Below are positions 8,949-18,119 of a stretch of 64,000 nt of DNA, in pieces. Below the pieces are notes generated by a model. That model did not search any database. It was not told where the DNA came from and saw only the letters and a program-made list of their open reading frames with translations. The translations under genes were made by a program, and so were the position numbers. The DNA comes from JANQIO01 sp965229625 (GTDB lineage Bacteria > Pseudomonadota > Gammaproteobacteria > Pseudomonadales > Halieaceae): the NCBI GenBank assembly GCA_965229625.1, contig CBDDJJ010000002.1:248001-312000 (forward strand), written 5' to 3'. Positions within the stretch are counted from its first letter, which is position 1. Each line of letters starts with the position of its first letter.

Positions 8949-11900
8949 TCAGTCTTCCTGCAGGGTAAACAGCTGGGTATTGCCACCCTTGGCGACAACA
9001 TTGTCGGTGCGGGTCTTCTCGGTGGCGAAGCGCAGCAGGTAGTGCGGGCCGCCCGCCTTGGGCCCGGTGCCGGAGAGGCCCTGGCCGCCGAAGGGGTTCA
9101 CACCGACCACGGCGCCCACCATGTTGCGGTTGATGTAGGTGTTGCCCACCCGGGTGCCCCGGAACACTTCCCTGGCGAACCCGTCGATACGGCTGTGAAC
9201 GCCCAGCGTCAGGCCGTAACCGGAGGCGTTGATCTGCTCGAGTACCGGCGCAATGTCGCTGCCCTGGTAGCGAATAACGTGCAGGATGGGGCCGAATACC
9301 TCCTCGGGAAGCTGGGCCAGGGAATTGATCTCCCAGGCCTGGGGCGGGAAGTAGTAGCCCTCGGGCAGGTCCCTGTGCAGTTCGCATTTTGCCAGCAGCG
9401 TTGCCTCGCGGGCCATGCGCTCGACATGCTGCTCCAGCCGCTGGCGTGCCTCCAGGTCGATCACAGGGCCGATATCGGTAGCTAGCGCCGCCGGGTCGCC
9501 GACCACCAGTTCCTGCATGGCGCCCCGGAGCATATCGATGACCCCATCGGCGATATCTTCCTGCAGGTACATCACCCGCAGTGCCGAGCAGCGCTGGCCC
9601 GCACTCTGGAACGCGGAAGTGACCACGTCGTCCACCACCTGTTCGGGCAGCGCCGTGGCGTCCACGATCATCGCGTTGAGGCCGCCGGTCTCGGCAATCA
9701 GCGGTGCGATGGGGCCGGCACGCTCGGCGAGCTGGCGATTAATGAGCTTGGCGGTGGCCGTGCTGCCGGTAAAGGCAACGCCGCTGATACGTTCATCGGC
9801 CACCAGGGCACCGCCGACGCGGGCGCCATCACCGGGCAGGAAGTGCAACACGTCGCCGGGCACACCGGCCTCGTGCAGGAGTTTGACCGCGCGGGCGCCG
9901 ATCAGCGGTGTCTGCTCGGCGGGCTTGGCCAGCACGCAGTTGCCTGCGGCCAGTGCCGCCGCGACCTGGCCGGTGAAGATGGCCAGCGGAAAATTCCAGG
10001 GGCTGATGCACAGGAAGGTGCCGCGCCCGTGCAGGCTCAGTTCATTGACTTCCCCGGTGGGTCCCGGCAGCGGCCGGGGGCTGAAGTGGGCCCGCGCCTG
10101 CTGGGCGTAATAGCGCAGGAAGTCGACTGCCTCGCGTACTTCAGAGAGCGCGTCATCCACGCTGCGACCCGCCTCGGTGGTGATGATGCCCATCAGGGCC
10201 GCGCAGTCCCGCTCCATCAGTTCGGCGGCTTTTTCCAGGCAGGCGGCACGGCCCTCAGCACCGCGCCCGTCCCAGCCAGGCTGGGCCCGGGTGGCGGCTG
10301 CCAGCGCCGCCTCCAGGGCCGCGTGGTCCGATTCCAGCACGGCGCCCAGAACCCGCGAACGGTCCGCGGGACTCACCACCGGCTGCCCTTCCCCGGGCCG
10401 CCAGTCGCCATTGACGATGGGGGCAGCGCGCAGCGGCATCGATACCGCTTCAGCCATCCCCTGCAAAATGGGTGGCACCTCGAGGGCATCGTGAAGATCC
10501 ACCCCACGGGCATTCAGCCAGGGCAGGGGCTGGTCGGCGTAGAGTTCCCGTGGCCGGTGAATTTTCGGGTGCCGGCGCAGCGGCTGGGCCTCGGTCAGGT
10601 CCGCGGGATCCTGGATCAGCTCGGCGGGAGATACCTTGGCATCCATAAAGCGATTGACGAAGGAGCTGTTGGCGCCATTCTCCAGCAGGCGCCGTACCAG
10701 GTAGGGCAGCAGGTCCTTGTGGTTGCCCACCGGGGCATAGACGCGCACCCGGGTGTCGGGGCTGTCGTCCAGCAACTGGTCAAACAGCAGGCCACCCATA
10801 CCGTGCAGGCGCTGGAACTCGAAGTCCTTGCCGTCGGCGGTGAGTGCCTGGATCATGGCCACCGTGTGAGCATTGTGAGTGGCGAACTGCGGGTAGATGG
10901 CGTCCTGGGCCAACAGCAGGCGCTCGGCGCAGACCTGGTAGCAGAGGTCGCTGTGGCATTTGCGGGTGTACACCGGATAGTCGGGCAGGCCCTGCTCCTG
11001 GGCGTGTTTGACCTCACCGTCCCAGTAGGCGCCCTTCACCAGGCGCACCATGAACCGGCGGCCGGTATCCCGGGCCAGCGCGATCAGCCAGTCGGCGGTC
11101 GCCGGCGCACGCTTCTGGTAGGCCTGCAATACAAAGCCCAGCCCACCCCAGTCGCTGAGCGCCTCGTCGCGTGCCAGGGCTTCCAGCAGGTCCAGGGATA
11201 TATCTAGGCGATCGTATTCCTCGGCATCGATATTGAAGCCCATGTTGGCCTGCTTGCACTGCAGCGCCAGCTCGCGAACCCTTGGCAGCAGCTCCGTCAT
11301 CACCCGCTTTTTCTGGCGGAATTCATAGCGCGGGTGCAGGGCGGACAGCTTCACGGAAATGCCGTTGGCCTGCTCCACGGATTCGCCGCTGGTGCCGGCC
11401 GCAATGGCGCGGATGGCCGCCGAGTAGTCGGCGAAGTAGCGCTTCGCGTCGGCCATGGTGCGCGCGCCCTCTCCCAGCATGTCGAAGGAAAAGCGGGTGC
11501 CGGGCCGGTTGTCGGCAACGCCTTTCTTTAGCGCCTCGTCGATGCTGCGGCCCAACACGTACTGGCTGCCCATGATGCGCATGGCCTGCAGCACCGCCTG
11601 GCGCACTACCGGTTCGCCCAGCGAACTCACCAGTTTGCGCATCCAGCCCGCGGTATCACCGGTGATGTCCTCGTCCAGGCGCACGATGCGCCCGGTCAGC
11701 ATCAGGCCCCATACCGAGGCGTTCACGAAGCTGGAGGTGGATTTGCCCTTGTGGGCGCTCCAGTCACCGGACTGGATTTTCTCGGCAATCAGACGATCGG
11801 CAGTCTCCTCGTCCGGCACGCGCAGCAGCGCCTCGGCGAGACACATGAGGGCAATCCCCTCGCGATTGGAGAGGCCGAATTCCTGCAGGAAGGCATCCAG

Positions 11901-12080
11901 GGTACCGGCTTCATCACTGCGCGCCCGGCAGTGCTCCACCAGCGCCACAGCCCGCGCGGCAATGGCCTGGCGCTGTTCGGCGCCGAGCTGGCTGGCGGCC
12001 AGCAGACCGTCGACGATGGTTTTTTCATCCGCGCAGGCGTCTTCACGCAAGCGCTGTCGCAGGGCATCCAGTTCAGCCAA
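8949..12080 (-). CDS. putA: Bifunctional proline dehydrogenase / L-glutamate gamma-semialdehyde dehydrogenase
   Basis: PutA oxidises proline to glutamate in two steps: an FAD-dependent proline dehydrogenase barrel in the first half (motif RLVKGAYWDGEVKHAQ) and an NAD-dependent aldehyde dehydrogenase in the second. The ALDH half shows Glu797 in IAETGGLN and the catalytic Cys831 in SAGQRCSAL. At 1043 residues it lacks the N-terminal ribbon-helix-helix of trifunctional E. coli PutA (about 1320 residues) and so should not be a DNA-binding repressor. Translation begins with TTG at 12080, preceded by GGAGGA 6 nt upstream, and overlaps the end of the upstream membrane protein gene by 8 nt. It is the penultimate gene of the long minus-strand run that begins with gspC. 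Confidence 0.95.
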   Translation of the reverse strand: MAELDALRQRLREDACADEKTIVDGLLAASQLGAEQRQAIAARAVALVEHCRARSDEAGTLDAFLQEFGLSNREGIALMCLAEALLRVPDEETADRLIAEKIQSGDWSAHKGKSTSSFVNASVWGLMLTGRIVRLDEDITGDTAGWMRKLVSSLGEPVVRQAVLQAMRIMGSQYVLGRSIDEALKKGVADNRPGTRFSFDMLGEGARTMADAKRYFADYSAAIRAIAAGTSGESVEQANGISVKLSALHPRYEFRQKKRVMTELLPRVRELALQCKQANMGFNIDAEEYDRLDISLDLLEALARDEALSDWGGLGFVLQAYQKRAPATADWLIALARDTGRRFMVRLVKGAYWDGEVKHAQEQGLPDYPVYTRKCHSDLCYQVCAERLLLAQDAIYPQFATHNAHTVAMIQALTADGKDFEFQRLHGMGGLLFDQLLDDSPDTRVRVYAPVGNHKDLLPYLVRRLLENGANSSFVNRFMDAKVSPAELIQDPADLTEAQPLRRHPKIHRPRELYADQPLPWLNARGVDLHDALEVPPILQGMAEAVSMPLRAAPIVNGDWRPGEGQPVVSPADRSRVLGAVLESDHAALEAALAAATRAQPGWDGRGAEGRAACLEKAAELMERDCAALMGIITTEAGRSVDDALSEVREAVDFLRYYAQQARAHFSPRPLPGPTGEVNELSLHGRGTFLCISPWNFPLAIFTGQVAAALAAGNCVLAKPAEQTPLIGARAVKLLHEAGVPGDVLHFLPGDGARVGGALVADERISGVAFTGSTATAKLINRQLAERAGPIAPLIAETGGLNAMIVDATALPEQVVDDVVTSAFQSAGQRCSALRVMYLQEDIADGVIDMLRGAMQELVVGDPAALATDIGPVIDLEARQRLEQHVERMAREATLLAKCELHRDLPEGYYFPPQAWEINSLAQLPEEVFGPILHVIRYQGSDIAPVLEQINASGYGLTLGVHSRIDGFAREVFRGTRVGNTYINRNMVGAVVGVNPFGGQGLSGTGPKAGGPHYLLRFATEKTRTDNVVAKGGNTQLFTLQED

Positions 12081-12351
12081 AGCGTTCCTCCGGGTGCGAC
12101 CGGTTATTGCGCCCCCGGTAGAGCTTCCACAGGCCGATCAGGGAGGCGCCGATCCAGAACAGTTCGATCACAAAGCTGGCCAGGTTGAAGGTATAGCACA
12201 GGCTGATCAGCAGGAAGACCGCCCCGAACAGGTTCATCAGGTTGTATATCAGGCTACGGCTGTGCAGCTTCTCAAGCTGCAGCAGGTAGTAGGCCAGCAC
12301 CACCAGGCCGGTGCCGGTCATACCGATAATATCGGTTACCAGCGTATCCAC
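12073..12351 (-). CDS. CBU_0592-like small membrane protein
   Basis: About 92 residues with three hydrophobic segments and a short basic tail; the pattern LLQLEKLHSRSLIYNLMNL followed by two further helices resembles the CBU_0592 family of membrane proteins of unknown function. GTG at 12351 is chosen as start: it shares one base with the rubredoxin stop codon (TAGTG) and is preceded by GGAGG. The open frame continues upstream to 12402, but that part overlaps rubredoxin and has no membrane character. The 3' end overlaps putA by 8 nt. Confidence 0.68.
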   Translation of the reverse strand: MDTLVTDIIGMTGTGLVVLAYYLLQLEKLHSRSLIYNLMNLFGAVFLLISLCYTFNLASFVIELFWIGASLIGLWKLYRGRNNRSHPEERFG

Positions 12352-12530
12352 TACTCCTCCAGCAGGTCGAAGTCGCTCTTGCTGATACCGCAGTCCGGGC
12401 ACTCCCAGTCCTCGGGAATATCCTCCCAGCGCGTTCCGGCGGGAATGCCGTCGTCGGGCAGGCCCTCCGCTTCATCGTAGATAAAGCCACAGACCACGCA
12501 CTCGTACTTCCTGTAAGCTGTTTCGTTCAT
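12351..12530 (-). CDS. Rubredoxin
   Basis: A 59-residue rubredoxin, a small cytoplasmic one-electron carrier with a single Fe(Cys)4 centre. Both metal knuckles are present: CVVCG (Cys11 and Cys14) and CPDCG (Cys44 and Cys47), with the usual YDEAEGLPDDGIPAGTRW between them. ATG 12530 is preceded by GGGAG at good spacing. Partners of rubredoxins in aerobic gammaproteobacteria include alkane hydroxylases and rubredoxin reductases, neither of which is in this window. It sits 29 nt after gspN and is translationally linked to the next membrane protein gene. Confidence 0.93.
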   Translation of the reverse strand: MNETAYRKYECVVCGFIYDEAEGLPDDGIPAGTRWEDIPEDWECPDCGISKSDFDLLEE

Positions 12531-12559
12531 ATCATGCTCCCTGGGACGCCAGTCCGGCG

Positions 12560-13303
12560 TCAGAACTCGGAATTAAACTTGAGTCGATAACCACCGTCTA
12601 CTGGCTCCGCCATCAGCTGCAAGGCACGGGACAGTTCTTCATCGATCGGCTGCTTGCTGCTGAGATTGGCATCGACGGCGTATTCGCGGCCGTTCACTTC
12701 CAGGCCACCCTCGATGCGAATCGGGCCCGACAGGGTTCTCACCTGGGCCTCACCGGCTGCGGGGGCCGTCACCTGGAAATTCAGCTGGTAATCACCCAGC
12801 GGCTGGGAACCGCGTACGCCACGCCAGAAGGCCTGCCGCCAGACCAGCTTGCCGCGCCCTTCCGCCGGTGCGCCCTCGACAAATTTGAGCCGCGGTGACT
12901 CCAGGCTCAGTACACCGCGCAGGTTAACCGGCATGAACTGCTTGATCAGGCTGGCGGAGATGGTCATGCGAACGCCACGCAGCAAAATATCGCCGGAAGG
13001 GTATACGCGCACGTTGGCGTAGATGCGCTGCTGCCCCCATTCCGTCTCGATGTCCATGGTCGGCATCAGTGCCAACAGGTAAAGCTCCGACAGGCTCCAG
13101 CGAGTGCGGCCGAGCTGCAGCCAGCCCTCCGGTGTGGCGACAGCCGCATTGCTTGCCACGCCGTCCCATATCGTCCCGGAAAAGCCCGACAAACGGACCT
13201 GGTCTTCAGGGACTAGGTAACCCGCCAGGCGTGCCGGGGCGGTAAGCAGCAGCACAAGCAGGAACAGCAGCGCCAGTGCGGCGCCCAGGAAAATGCGTTT
13301 CAC
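12560..13303 (-). CDS. gspN: Type II secretion system protein N
   Basis: GspN, an accessory inner-membrane protein of the type II secretion system (247 residues). It has one N-terminal membrane anchor (about residues 5-25) and a periplasmic domain containing LSGFSGTIWDG, a motif common to GspN proteins. It starts with GTG 13303, 2 nt after the gspM stop. It is the last secretion gene of the operon. GspN is absent from many T2SS loci and its exact role is not settled. Confidence 0.85.
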   Translation of the reverse strand: MKRIFLGAALALLFLLVLLLTAPARLAGYLVPEDQVRLSGFSGTIWDGVASNAAVATPEGWLQLGRTRWSLSELYLLALMPTMDIETEWGQQRIYANVRVYPSGDILLRGVRMTISASLIKQFMPVNLRGVLSLESPRLKFVEGAPAEGRGKLVWRQAFWRGVRGSQPLGDYQLNFQVTAPAAGEAQVRTLSGPIRIEGGLEVNGREYAVDANLSSKQPIDEELSRALQLMAEPVDGGYRLKFNSEF

Positions 13304-13305
13304 GA

Positions 13306-13788
13306 TTAACTGGCGCCCAGCCGAACCGTGGCCTTGACCAGGCCACCGCGATCACCCTGGTTGATGGCCACTTCCTTGACCGCAATGCCCTCGCCGTACT
13401 CGATGCGATAGAGCCAGCGCAGCAGCTCGGCAAAGCCCACGTTCTCGAAGCGAATCTGGGTTTCTCCACGGGAATTGGGAGAGATTCGCGTGGGACGGAT
13501 TCCCACGTCAGCGGTCGACGCGTTGATGAGCTGGTTCATGTTGCGATTGATGCGCGGGCTGTCGCTGGACTTGAGCTGCTTGAGCTCGCTGGCCAGGGCC
13601 TGCACCCGCGTCAGCTTTTCCTCGGTGGCGGTATTGCGCAGGACCATCTCGTCGCGCATGCCCGCCAGGGGTTTCAGCACCAGCATGAACATGACGTAGA
13701 GCACCAGCACCACCGCTACCGCCAGCAGGTAGGCCTGCTCACGGGCGTTGAACCTGTGGTACCAGTTCAGGAAGGCATCTATGTTCAC
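13306..13788 (-). CDS. gspM: Type II secretion system protein M
   Basis: GspM, inner-membrane platform component (160 residues) that pairs with GspL. A single membrane helix at about residues 19-38 is followed by a coiled region and a small alpha/beta periplasmic domain. The short N-terminus containing WYHRFNAREQAYL is typical of GspM. The GTG start at 13788 overlaps the gspL stop by 4 nt (GTGA), a coupling arrangement. Confidence 0.87.
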   Translation of the reverse strand: MNIDAFLNWYHRFNAREQAYLLAVAVVLVLYVMFMLVLKPLAGMRDEMVLRNTATEEKLTRVQALASELKQLKSSDSPRINRNMNQLINASTADVGIRPTRISPNSRGETQIRFENVGFAELLRWLYRIEYGEGIAVKEVAINQGDRGGLVKATVRLGAS

Positions 13789-14981
13789 GACTTCTCACTC
13801 ACTTTGAGCCGGGCCCGAACAACGTTCCCCTGCCGATTGGTATTCTCGGTTGTCGCATTCATGCCCTGCTCTTCCAGCGACGCCCGAATGGCTTCCACGG
13901 CGTTGAAATCCGGTGCCACCAGGTTGATGCGCACATCGCCGAGCTTGTCGCTGAAATTGATGGTCGCCACCTGGGCGCCCTGCTGCTTCGCCACCACACC
14001 GCCGATGCGATCCATCAGGCTGACAAAGCTGATCGACTGACCGCCTCCGCGCAGGTCCTCGAGCTGGCGCGTGAGCTGGCGCTCAGCGTCGACCACCGCG
14101 CCGCGCGGTACCACCTGCCGGTAGGCGCTTTCGATCTGCCGGCGTAACTGCAGGTTCTCCTTCTCCAGGTTGCTGTAGTTGGCATAGGTGGATCCCACCT
14201 GTAGCAGGAAGGCCGCGCCAAACACGCCTGCCACGAGGCGCCACTGGCGCCACCACTGTTCGAGGGGTAGGTTGGCGCCGTAGTCGCCCTGCCGCAGGTT
14301 GAGCGGCTGGCGTTCCTCCTCCGCCAACATCAGCGCGGCGGCAAAATTACCGGTACGCCACTGCATGCGCTCGCGCATCCAGGTCGGCAACAGCTCGGTA
14401 TCGGCGGCCTGGTCGAGGCCGTAGACGATAACCGTGTCCGCCGTATCCTCCGGCAAGGTGCCGAGCATGGACGCCGCCAGCCCGCGCTCTGCAGTAAAAC
14501 CCTCGTTGGCGGCGCTGCGTACCACCAGTTGTTGGTCCTCAATCACAATACAGAGCTCACCTGCCCGCCAGGGCAACAGCAGGGGCTCAGGCACCCACTG
14601 TGCCGCCGAGGGCAACTGCTCCATCAGCGCCTGCCAGCGCTCCATCGCATCGTGAGTACAGGCGGCAACACCCAGCTCCAGCTTGTCCAGTTCGCGGGAG
14701 GCGAAGTGAAGGTTTTCTACGTCGCCGGCAAAATCGTCTTCCAGCATGAACGGCAACGACTTGGCGATATGGCGCTTTTCTGCAGCGGAAATGCTGACTT
14801 CCCGCAGGCTGACATCACCGCCCGGCACGGCGAACAGCACCGGGGCGCGTCGCGCCGCTGCCAGCGCGGCGAGCTGCTCGCGCTCGCCCTCGTCTTCCAG
14901 TGAGCGCGGATCGTCGCTGGACCCGGGCGGGTACCAGACCAGTGTGTTATCCAGCAGGCGGATGACGGCGGATTCGCGCAA
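13785..14981 (-). CDS. gspL: Type II secretion system protein L
   Basis: GspL (398 residues) links the cytoplasmic ATPase GspE to the inner-membrane platform. It has an actin-like cytoplasmic domain (about residues 1-240), one membrane helix near residues 247-265 (WRLVAGVFGAAFLLQVG) and a periplasmic ferredoxin-like domain. The start is TTG at 14981 with GGAGAT just upstream; 49 nt separate it from gspK, the second-largest gap in the operon. Confidence 0.88.
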   Translation of the reverse strand: MRESAVIRLLDNTLVWYPPGSSDDPRSLEDEGEREQLAALAAARRAPVLFAVPGGDVSLREVSISAAEKRHIAKSLPFMLEDDFAGDVENLHFASRELDKLELGVAACTHDAMERWQALMEQLPSAAQWVPEPLLLPWRAGELCIVIEDQQLVVRSAANEGFTAERGLAASMLGTLPEDTADTVIVYGLDQAADTELLPTWMRERMQWRTGNFAAALMLAEEERQPLNLRQGDYGANLPLEQWWRQWRLVAGVFGAAFLLQVGSTYANYSNLEKENLQLRRQIESAYRQVVPRGAVVDAERQLTRQLEDLRGGGQSISFVSLMDRIGGVVAKQQGAQVATINFSDKLGDVRINLVAPDFNAVEAIRASLEEQGMNATTENTNRQGNVVRARLKVSEKS

Positions 14982-15030
14982 GATATCTCCAGGCTCAATC
15001 GGGTTTGCTTAGGTGGGTTATGGGCCGACT

Positions 15031-16104
15031 CTAAAAGGCTCCGCTGCTGCGGAGCAGGGTCATGACCCGCCCCCCCTGGCGGTGGAGTACACTGTAAAGC
15101 GTCGCCCTGCGCTCAGCAACTTCCACCTGGCCGGTATACAGGAAGTAATCGGTATCCTCGGCCAGCCCGTTGCCGTCTACCTGGAGACCCGCCAACACCG
15201 GGCTCTGCAACAGCGCCTGCACGTTTTCGAAACCCTCTTCCCCGCGCAGGGCGACCAGCGCCTCACCTTCCGCCTCGGACAGCGGTTGCAAGCTGTCATC
15301 GGCATTGAGCGTGCGCAGGACGCGGGCCGGCGCGGTCTGGATGTTCAGGCTGCCGTCCCCCCACACGGTCACGAAGGGCTCAATGGCCAGGTACAGCTCC
15401 GGCGTCATGTACGCCACCAGGCGCAGCTCGCTGACGCTGCGAAACTGGCGGTTGCCGGTGCGGTAGGAGGGCTCGAAATCGATGTAAAAGTTGTCTTCCG
15501 CCCCGAAATCACTGGGGGTGTTGTTTGTGTCGATCCAGTCCTTGATGGCCTCGAGAATCAGGCGCGCGTCCTGCTCGCTGACCTGCACTTCCTCAAAGGA
15601 CTGCAACAGGCGCAGGAAACGGCGTTGTGACGAGGTGAAAGCCTCCACTCCGTTGACCGCCACCCCGGCACCGCCACCTTCCTCATCGTCGTCGTTGCCG
15701 GCATTGGCATTGACGCCGAGGTTGTTGATATACAGGCGCCCGGACAGGTCTTCGATGCTGCCGGACAACATGCCGCCGTTGTCGAGGGCGTAAGGAATCA
15801 CCGGCTGGGCCCACAGCTCGGTGAGGTCATCCCGGTCGCGCCCGGCCTGGGTGTCAGCCTGCTCATCCTGCACCAGGGCCAGCTTGGCGAGGTCTTCGCC
15901 GCCGCGCAGGTAGGCGTAGGATTCGCTGGCGACAAACACATTCGAGCTGCGCTTCATAAACAGCATGAACTCGCTGCTCAGGGCGACGATAAACGTGGCG
16001 GCCAGGGAGAAAACCAGCAGGGCGATTACCAGGGCGACGCCGCGCTGCCGGCGCAAGCCACGCCGGCGAGAGCACCCGTCAGAAAGGCGCTTGCGGCATT
16101 TCAT
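15031..16104 (-). CDS. gspK: Type II secretion system minor pseudopilin K
   Basis: GspK, the large minor pseudopilin that caps the pseudopilus tip together with GspI and GspJ (357 residues). The basic leader RRRGLRRQRG is followed by the hydrophobic stretch VALVIALLVFSLAATFIVAL; GspK lacks the Glu+5 found in other pseudopilins, as seen here. The large globular domain contains the DDDEEGGG acidic loop (about residues 138-145), possibly a calcium site, though this is inference. It overlaps gspJ by 26 nt. Confidence 0.9.
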   Translation of the reverse strand: MKCRKRLSDGCSRRRGLRRQRGVALVIALLVFSLAATFIVALSSEFMLFMKRSSNVFVASESYAYLRGGEDLAKLALVQDEQADTQAGRDRDDLTELWAQPVIPYALDNGGMLSGSIEDLSGRLYINNLGVNANAGNDDDEEGGGAGVAVNGVEAFTSSQRRFLRLLQSFEEVQVSEQDARLILEAIKDWIDTNNTPSDFGAEDNFYIDFEPSYRTGNRQFRSVSELRLVAYMTPELYLAIEPFVTVWGDGSLNIQTAPARVLRTLNADDSLQPLSEAEGEALVALRGEEGFENVQALLQSPVLAGLQVDGNGLAEDTDYFLYTGQVEVAERRATLYSVLHRQGGRVMTLLRSSGAF

Positions 16105-16726
16105 ACAGCCACCTCACTTCTCCCCAGTCTTCCAGTTCCAGGCGCACTTCCACGGCCTCGGGCAGGGTGTTGATACCCTGGCCACCATCGAGCCCCCAGG
16201 CATCCGGCCAGTTATCGGTCACCAGTTCATCGTTGACCGGCAGCTCGACCGCGTCGGGCAGGAAGCGGAACTCCATGGTGTTCACGTTTTCAAGCAGGGC
16301 CACTCGCTGGGGCTCGGTTTCGTTGGTGCGGTCCAGCACCTGGAACTGCTCCCGGTAGAGGGTGGTGTCCTCCAGCACATAGCGGACTCGCTGCATGTGG
16401 CTGCGGCGCCGCCCCAGGGTGTTGAACCATCCGACCCGGGTAAAGGCGAGGGTTTTCTCGACCCGTTCGCCACCGACCAGCGCCGGCACCACGGCACCAA
16501 ACTCATTGCGCACCGGCCGATCCACAAAATGGGAGAAGTCGCGGCTCAGCAGCCCCCAGGCGCGGTTGACCTCGGAAACCCGTTGCCCCTCAGTGCGCAG
16601 TGACTCCGCGCTGTTGAGCGCGGCGCTCAGGCCGGAGTAGGCCATGATGGTAACGATGGCGGTGATCGCCATGGCCAGCAGCACTTCGAGCAGCGTAAAG
16701 CCCGCAGCCGGTCTGCTCCAACTCAT
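16079..16726 (-). CDS. gspJ: Type II secretion system minor pseudopilin J
   Basis: GspJ minor pseudopilin (215 residues). The prepilin leader and cleavage motif AAGFTLLEVLLAMAITAIV shows the processing Gly-Phe junction and the conserved Glu+5. The C-terminal domain is a GspJ-type beta fold. ATG 16726 overlaps the gspI stop by 4 nt (ATGA). Confidence 0.92.
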   Translation of the reverse strand: MSWSRPAAGFTLLEVLLAMAITAIVTIMAYSGLSAALNSAESLRTEGQRVSEVNRAWGLLSRDFSHFVDRPVRNEFGAVVPALVGGERVEKTLAFTRVGWFNTLGRRRSHMQRVRYVLEDTTLYREQFQVLDRTNETEPQRVALLENVNTMEFRFLPDAVELPVNDELVTDNWPDAWGLDGGQGINTLPEAVEVRLELEDWGEVRWLYEMPQAPF

Positions 16727-17121
16727 TGGTCGGCTCCCGGCACATTGGCTGCATAAACAAAGCCCACCAGCGTGTACGAGGGCGTGTCACGCAGCGCCTC
16801 CTCCCGGGCCACGGTAATTTCCAGGCGAAAGAAATCCGGTACCTCGGTGGGCACGCTCTGCATCCAGTAGTACCACTCGCGATCCGCCATCTCGGCCACA
16901 CCGCGCCGTTCACCGCGGAAGAAGTTGCCGCTGCGATTGATCTGCAGCCGCACTTCCGCCATCTTGTTGGTGGCTACCCACTGGGCCATGGACTTTTCCC
17001 GCAGGTAGCCGGTGGTATCCACCTGTTGGTAGAGGGCCTTGAGCATGGCCGGCAGGGCAACCCCCACCACCAACAGCGCAATCATCACCTCAACCAGCGT
17101 AAAACCGCGCTTATTCCTCAT
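16723..17121 (-). CDS. gspI: Type II secretion system minor pseudopilin I
   Basis: GspI minor pseudopilin (132 residues). The start ATG 17121 gives a short basic leader MRNKRG, then FTLVEVMIALLVVGVALPAM with the conserved Glu+5. The frame is open to 17193, but that extension would place 24 unrelated residues before the leader. It overlaps the end of gspH by 11 nt. Confidence 0.91.
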   Translation of the reverse strand: MRNKRGFTLVEVMIALLVVGVALPAMLKALYQQVDTTGYLREKSMAQWVATNKMAEVRLQINRSGNFFRGERRGVAEMADREWYYWMQSVPTEVPDFFRLEITVAREEALRDTPSYTLVGFVYAANVPGADQ

Positions 17122-17704
17122 CCTCGTCCTCGATACCGCGGCGGCGCATTTCAAAGCGCCCCAGCAGGTCCCACTCGAGTTCCCACAACACATCGCCGGA
17201 TGCCACGTCGACCCAGGTCATGATGCCCGGGATCGCCTCGCCGCTGGCGTAGAAGATAATCTGCGGTGCCGGTGGCAGGGTTTCATCGTCGGTAGACTCT
17301 CTTTCCAGCAGTTCGGTATCGCCCTCCTCGATCTCGAGGATCACCTCCACGTCCTCCGGTAGCTGGCGCCGGCCGAAGACATCCTGCTCAAAGGGCGCCG
17401 CGCGCCAGACGTTACCGGCACGCTGCAACCATTCGTAGCTGTAGACCGTGACATCGCCCGCGCTGTCCAGGCCGACCAGCACACCCATGTCGGTGCCGTT
17501 GAGTTCGGCCTCGCTCATCGCGTAGGCGGCGATATCGACAAACTGGTTGGCCGCGCCGTCCACGCGGTAGTGGCGATCACCGGAGTTGAGTGACACCGCC
17601 GCGATCGACAGGATCATGCCCACGACCGTCAGGGCCAGCAGCAGCTCCAGCAGGGTGAAACCGCGCTGGCGCTCAAGCACATCAGGTGTCCGGGTTGTCG
17701 CCAT
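17111..17704 (-). CDS. gspH: Type II secretion system minor pseudopilin H
   Basis: GspH minor pseudopilin (197 residues from ATG 17704). The leader ends RQRG and is followed by FTLLELLLALTVVGMILSIA. The C-terminus is unusually acidic (RRRGIEDEDEE). The frame extends upstream to 17782, but 17704 puts the prepilin leader near the N-terminus; this overlaps gspG by 23 nt. Pseudopilins need the peptidase GspO/PilD, not encoded in this window. Confidence 0.88.
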   Translation of the reverse strand: MATTRTPDVLERQRGFTLLELLLALTVVGMILSIAAVSLNSGDRHYRVDGAANQFVDIAAYAMSEAELNGTDMGVLVGLDSAGDVTVYSYEWLQRAGNVWRAAPFEQDVFGRRQLPEDVEVILEIEEGDTELLERESTDDETLPPAPQIIFYASGEAIPGIMTWVDVASGDVLWELEWDLLGRFEMRRRGIEDEDEE

Positions 17705-18119
17705 CCCAGTTTCCGAGGTCGGTGTTCTGGTCCTCACCGCCGGTGAGGCCATCGGCGCCCAGGGAATACAGGTCGAAATCACCGTTGTCGCCGGGGCTCA
17801 GGTACAGGTAGGGTCGGCCCCAGGGATCCTGGGGGATACGCTCGAGGTAGCCACCGTCCTTGAAATTGCGGGGAATCGGGTCGAGGCCCGAAGGGCTGAC
17901 CAGCGCCTCCAGGCCCTGCTCGGTGCTCGGGTAGTTGAAATTGTCGAGCCGGTACAGCTTCAGGGCCGTTTCGATGTTGGCAAAGTCCGCGTAGACCTTC
18001 TGCACCCGTGCCTCGTCAGCGCGATTCAGTACCGTCGGTGCAACAACGCTCACCAACAAGCCCAAAATCACCAGCACCACAAGAATCTCTACCAGGCTGA
18101 AACCATTCTGCTGCTTCAT
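17682..18119 (-). CDS. gspG: Type II secretion system major pseudopilin G
   Basis: GspG, the major pseudopilin that builds the periplasmic pseudopilus (145 residues). MKQQNG plus FSLVEILVVLVILGLLVSVV is a textbook leader and N-methylated helix. The C-terminal stretch DPWGRPYLYLSPGDNGDFDLYSLGADG is the GspG calcium-binding loop region. The ATG abuts the gspF stop codon directly. Confidence 0.96.
   Translation of the reverse strand: MKQQNGFSLVEILVVLVILGLLVSVVAPTVLNRADEARVQKVYADFANIETALKLYRLDNFNYPSTEQGLEALVSPSGLDPIPRNFKDGGYLERIPQDPWGRPYLYLSPGDNGDFDLYSLGADGLTGGEDQNTDLGNWDGDNPDT

Noticed and set aside
8949..12080. Trifunctional PutA acting as its own repressor
   Set aside because: The N-terminal ribbon-helix-helix domain is absent; the protein begins directly with the arm region and is about 280 residues shorter than the E. 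coli protein.
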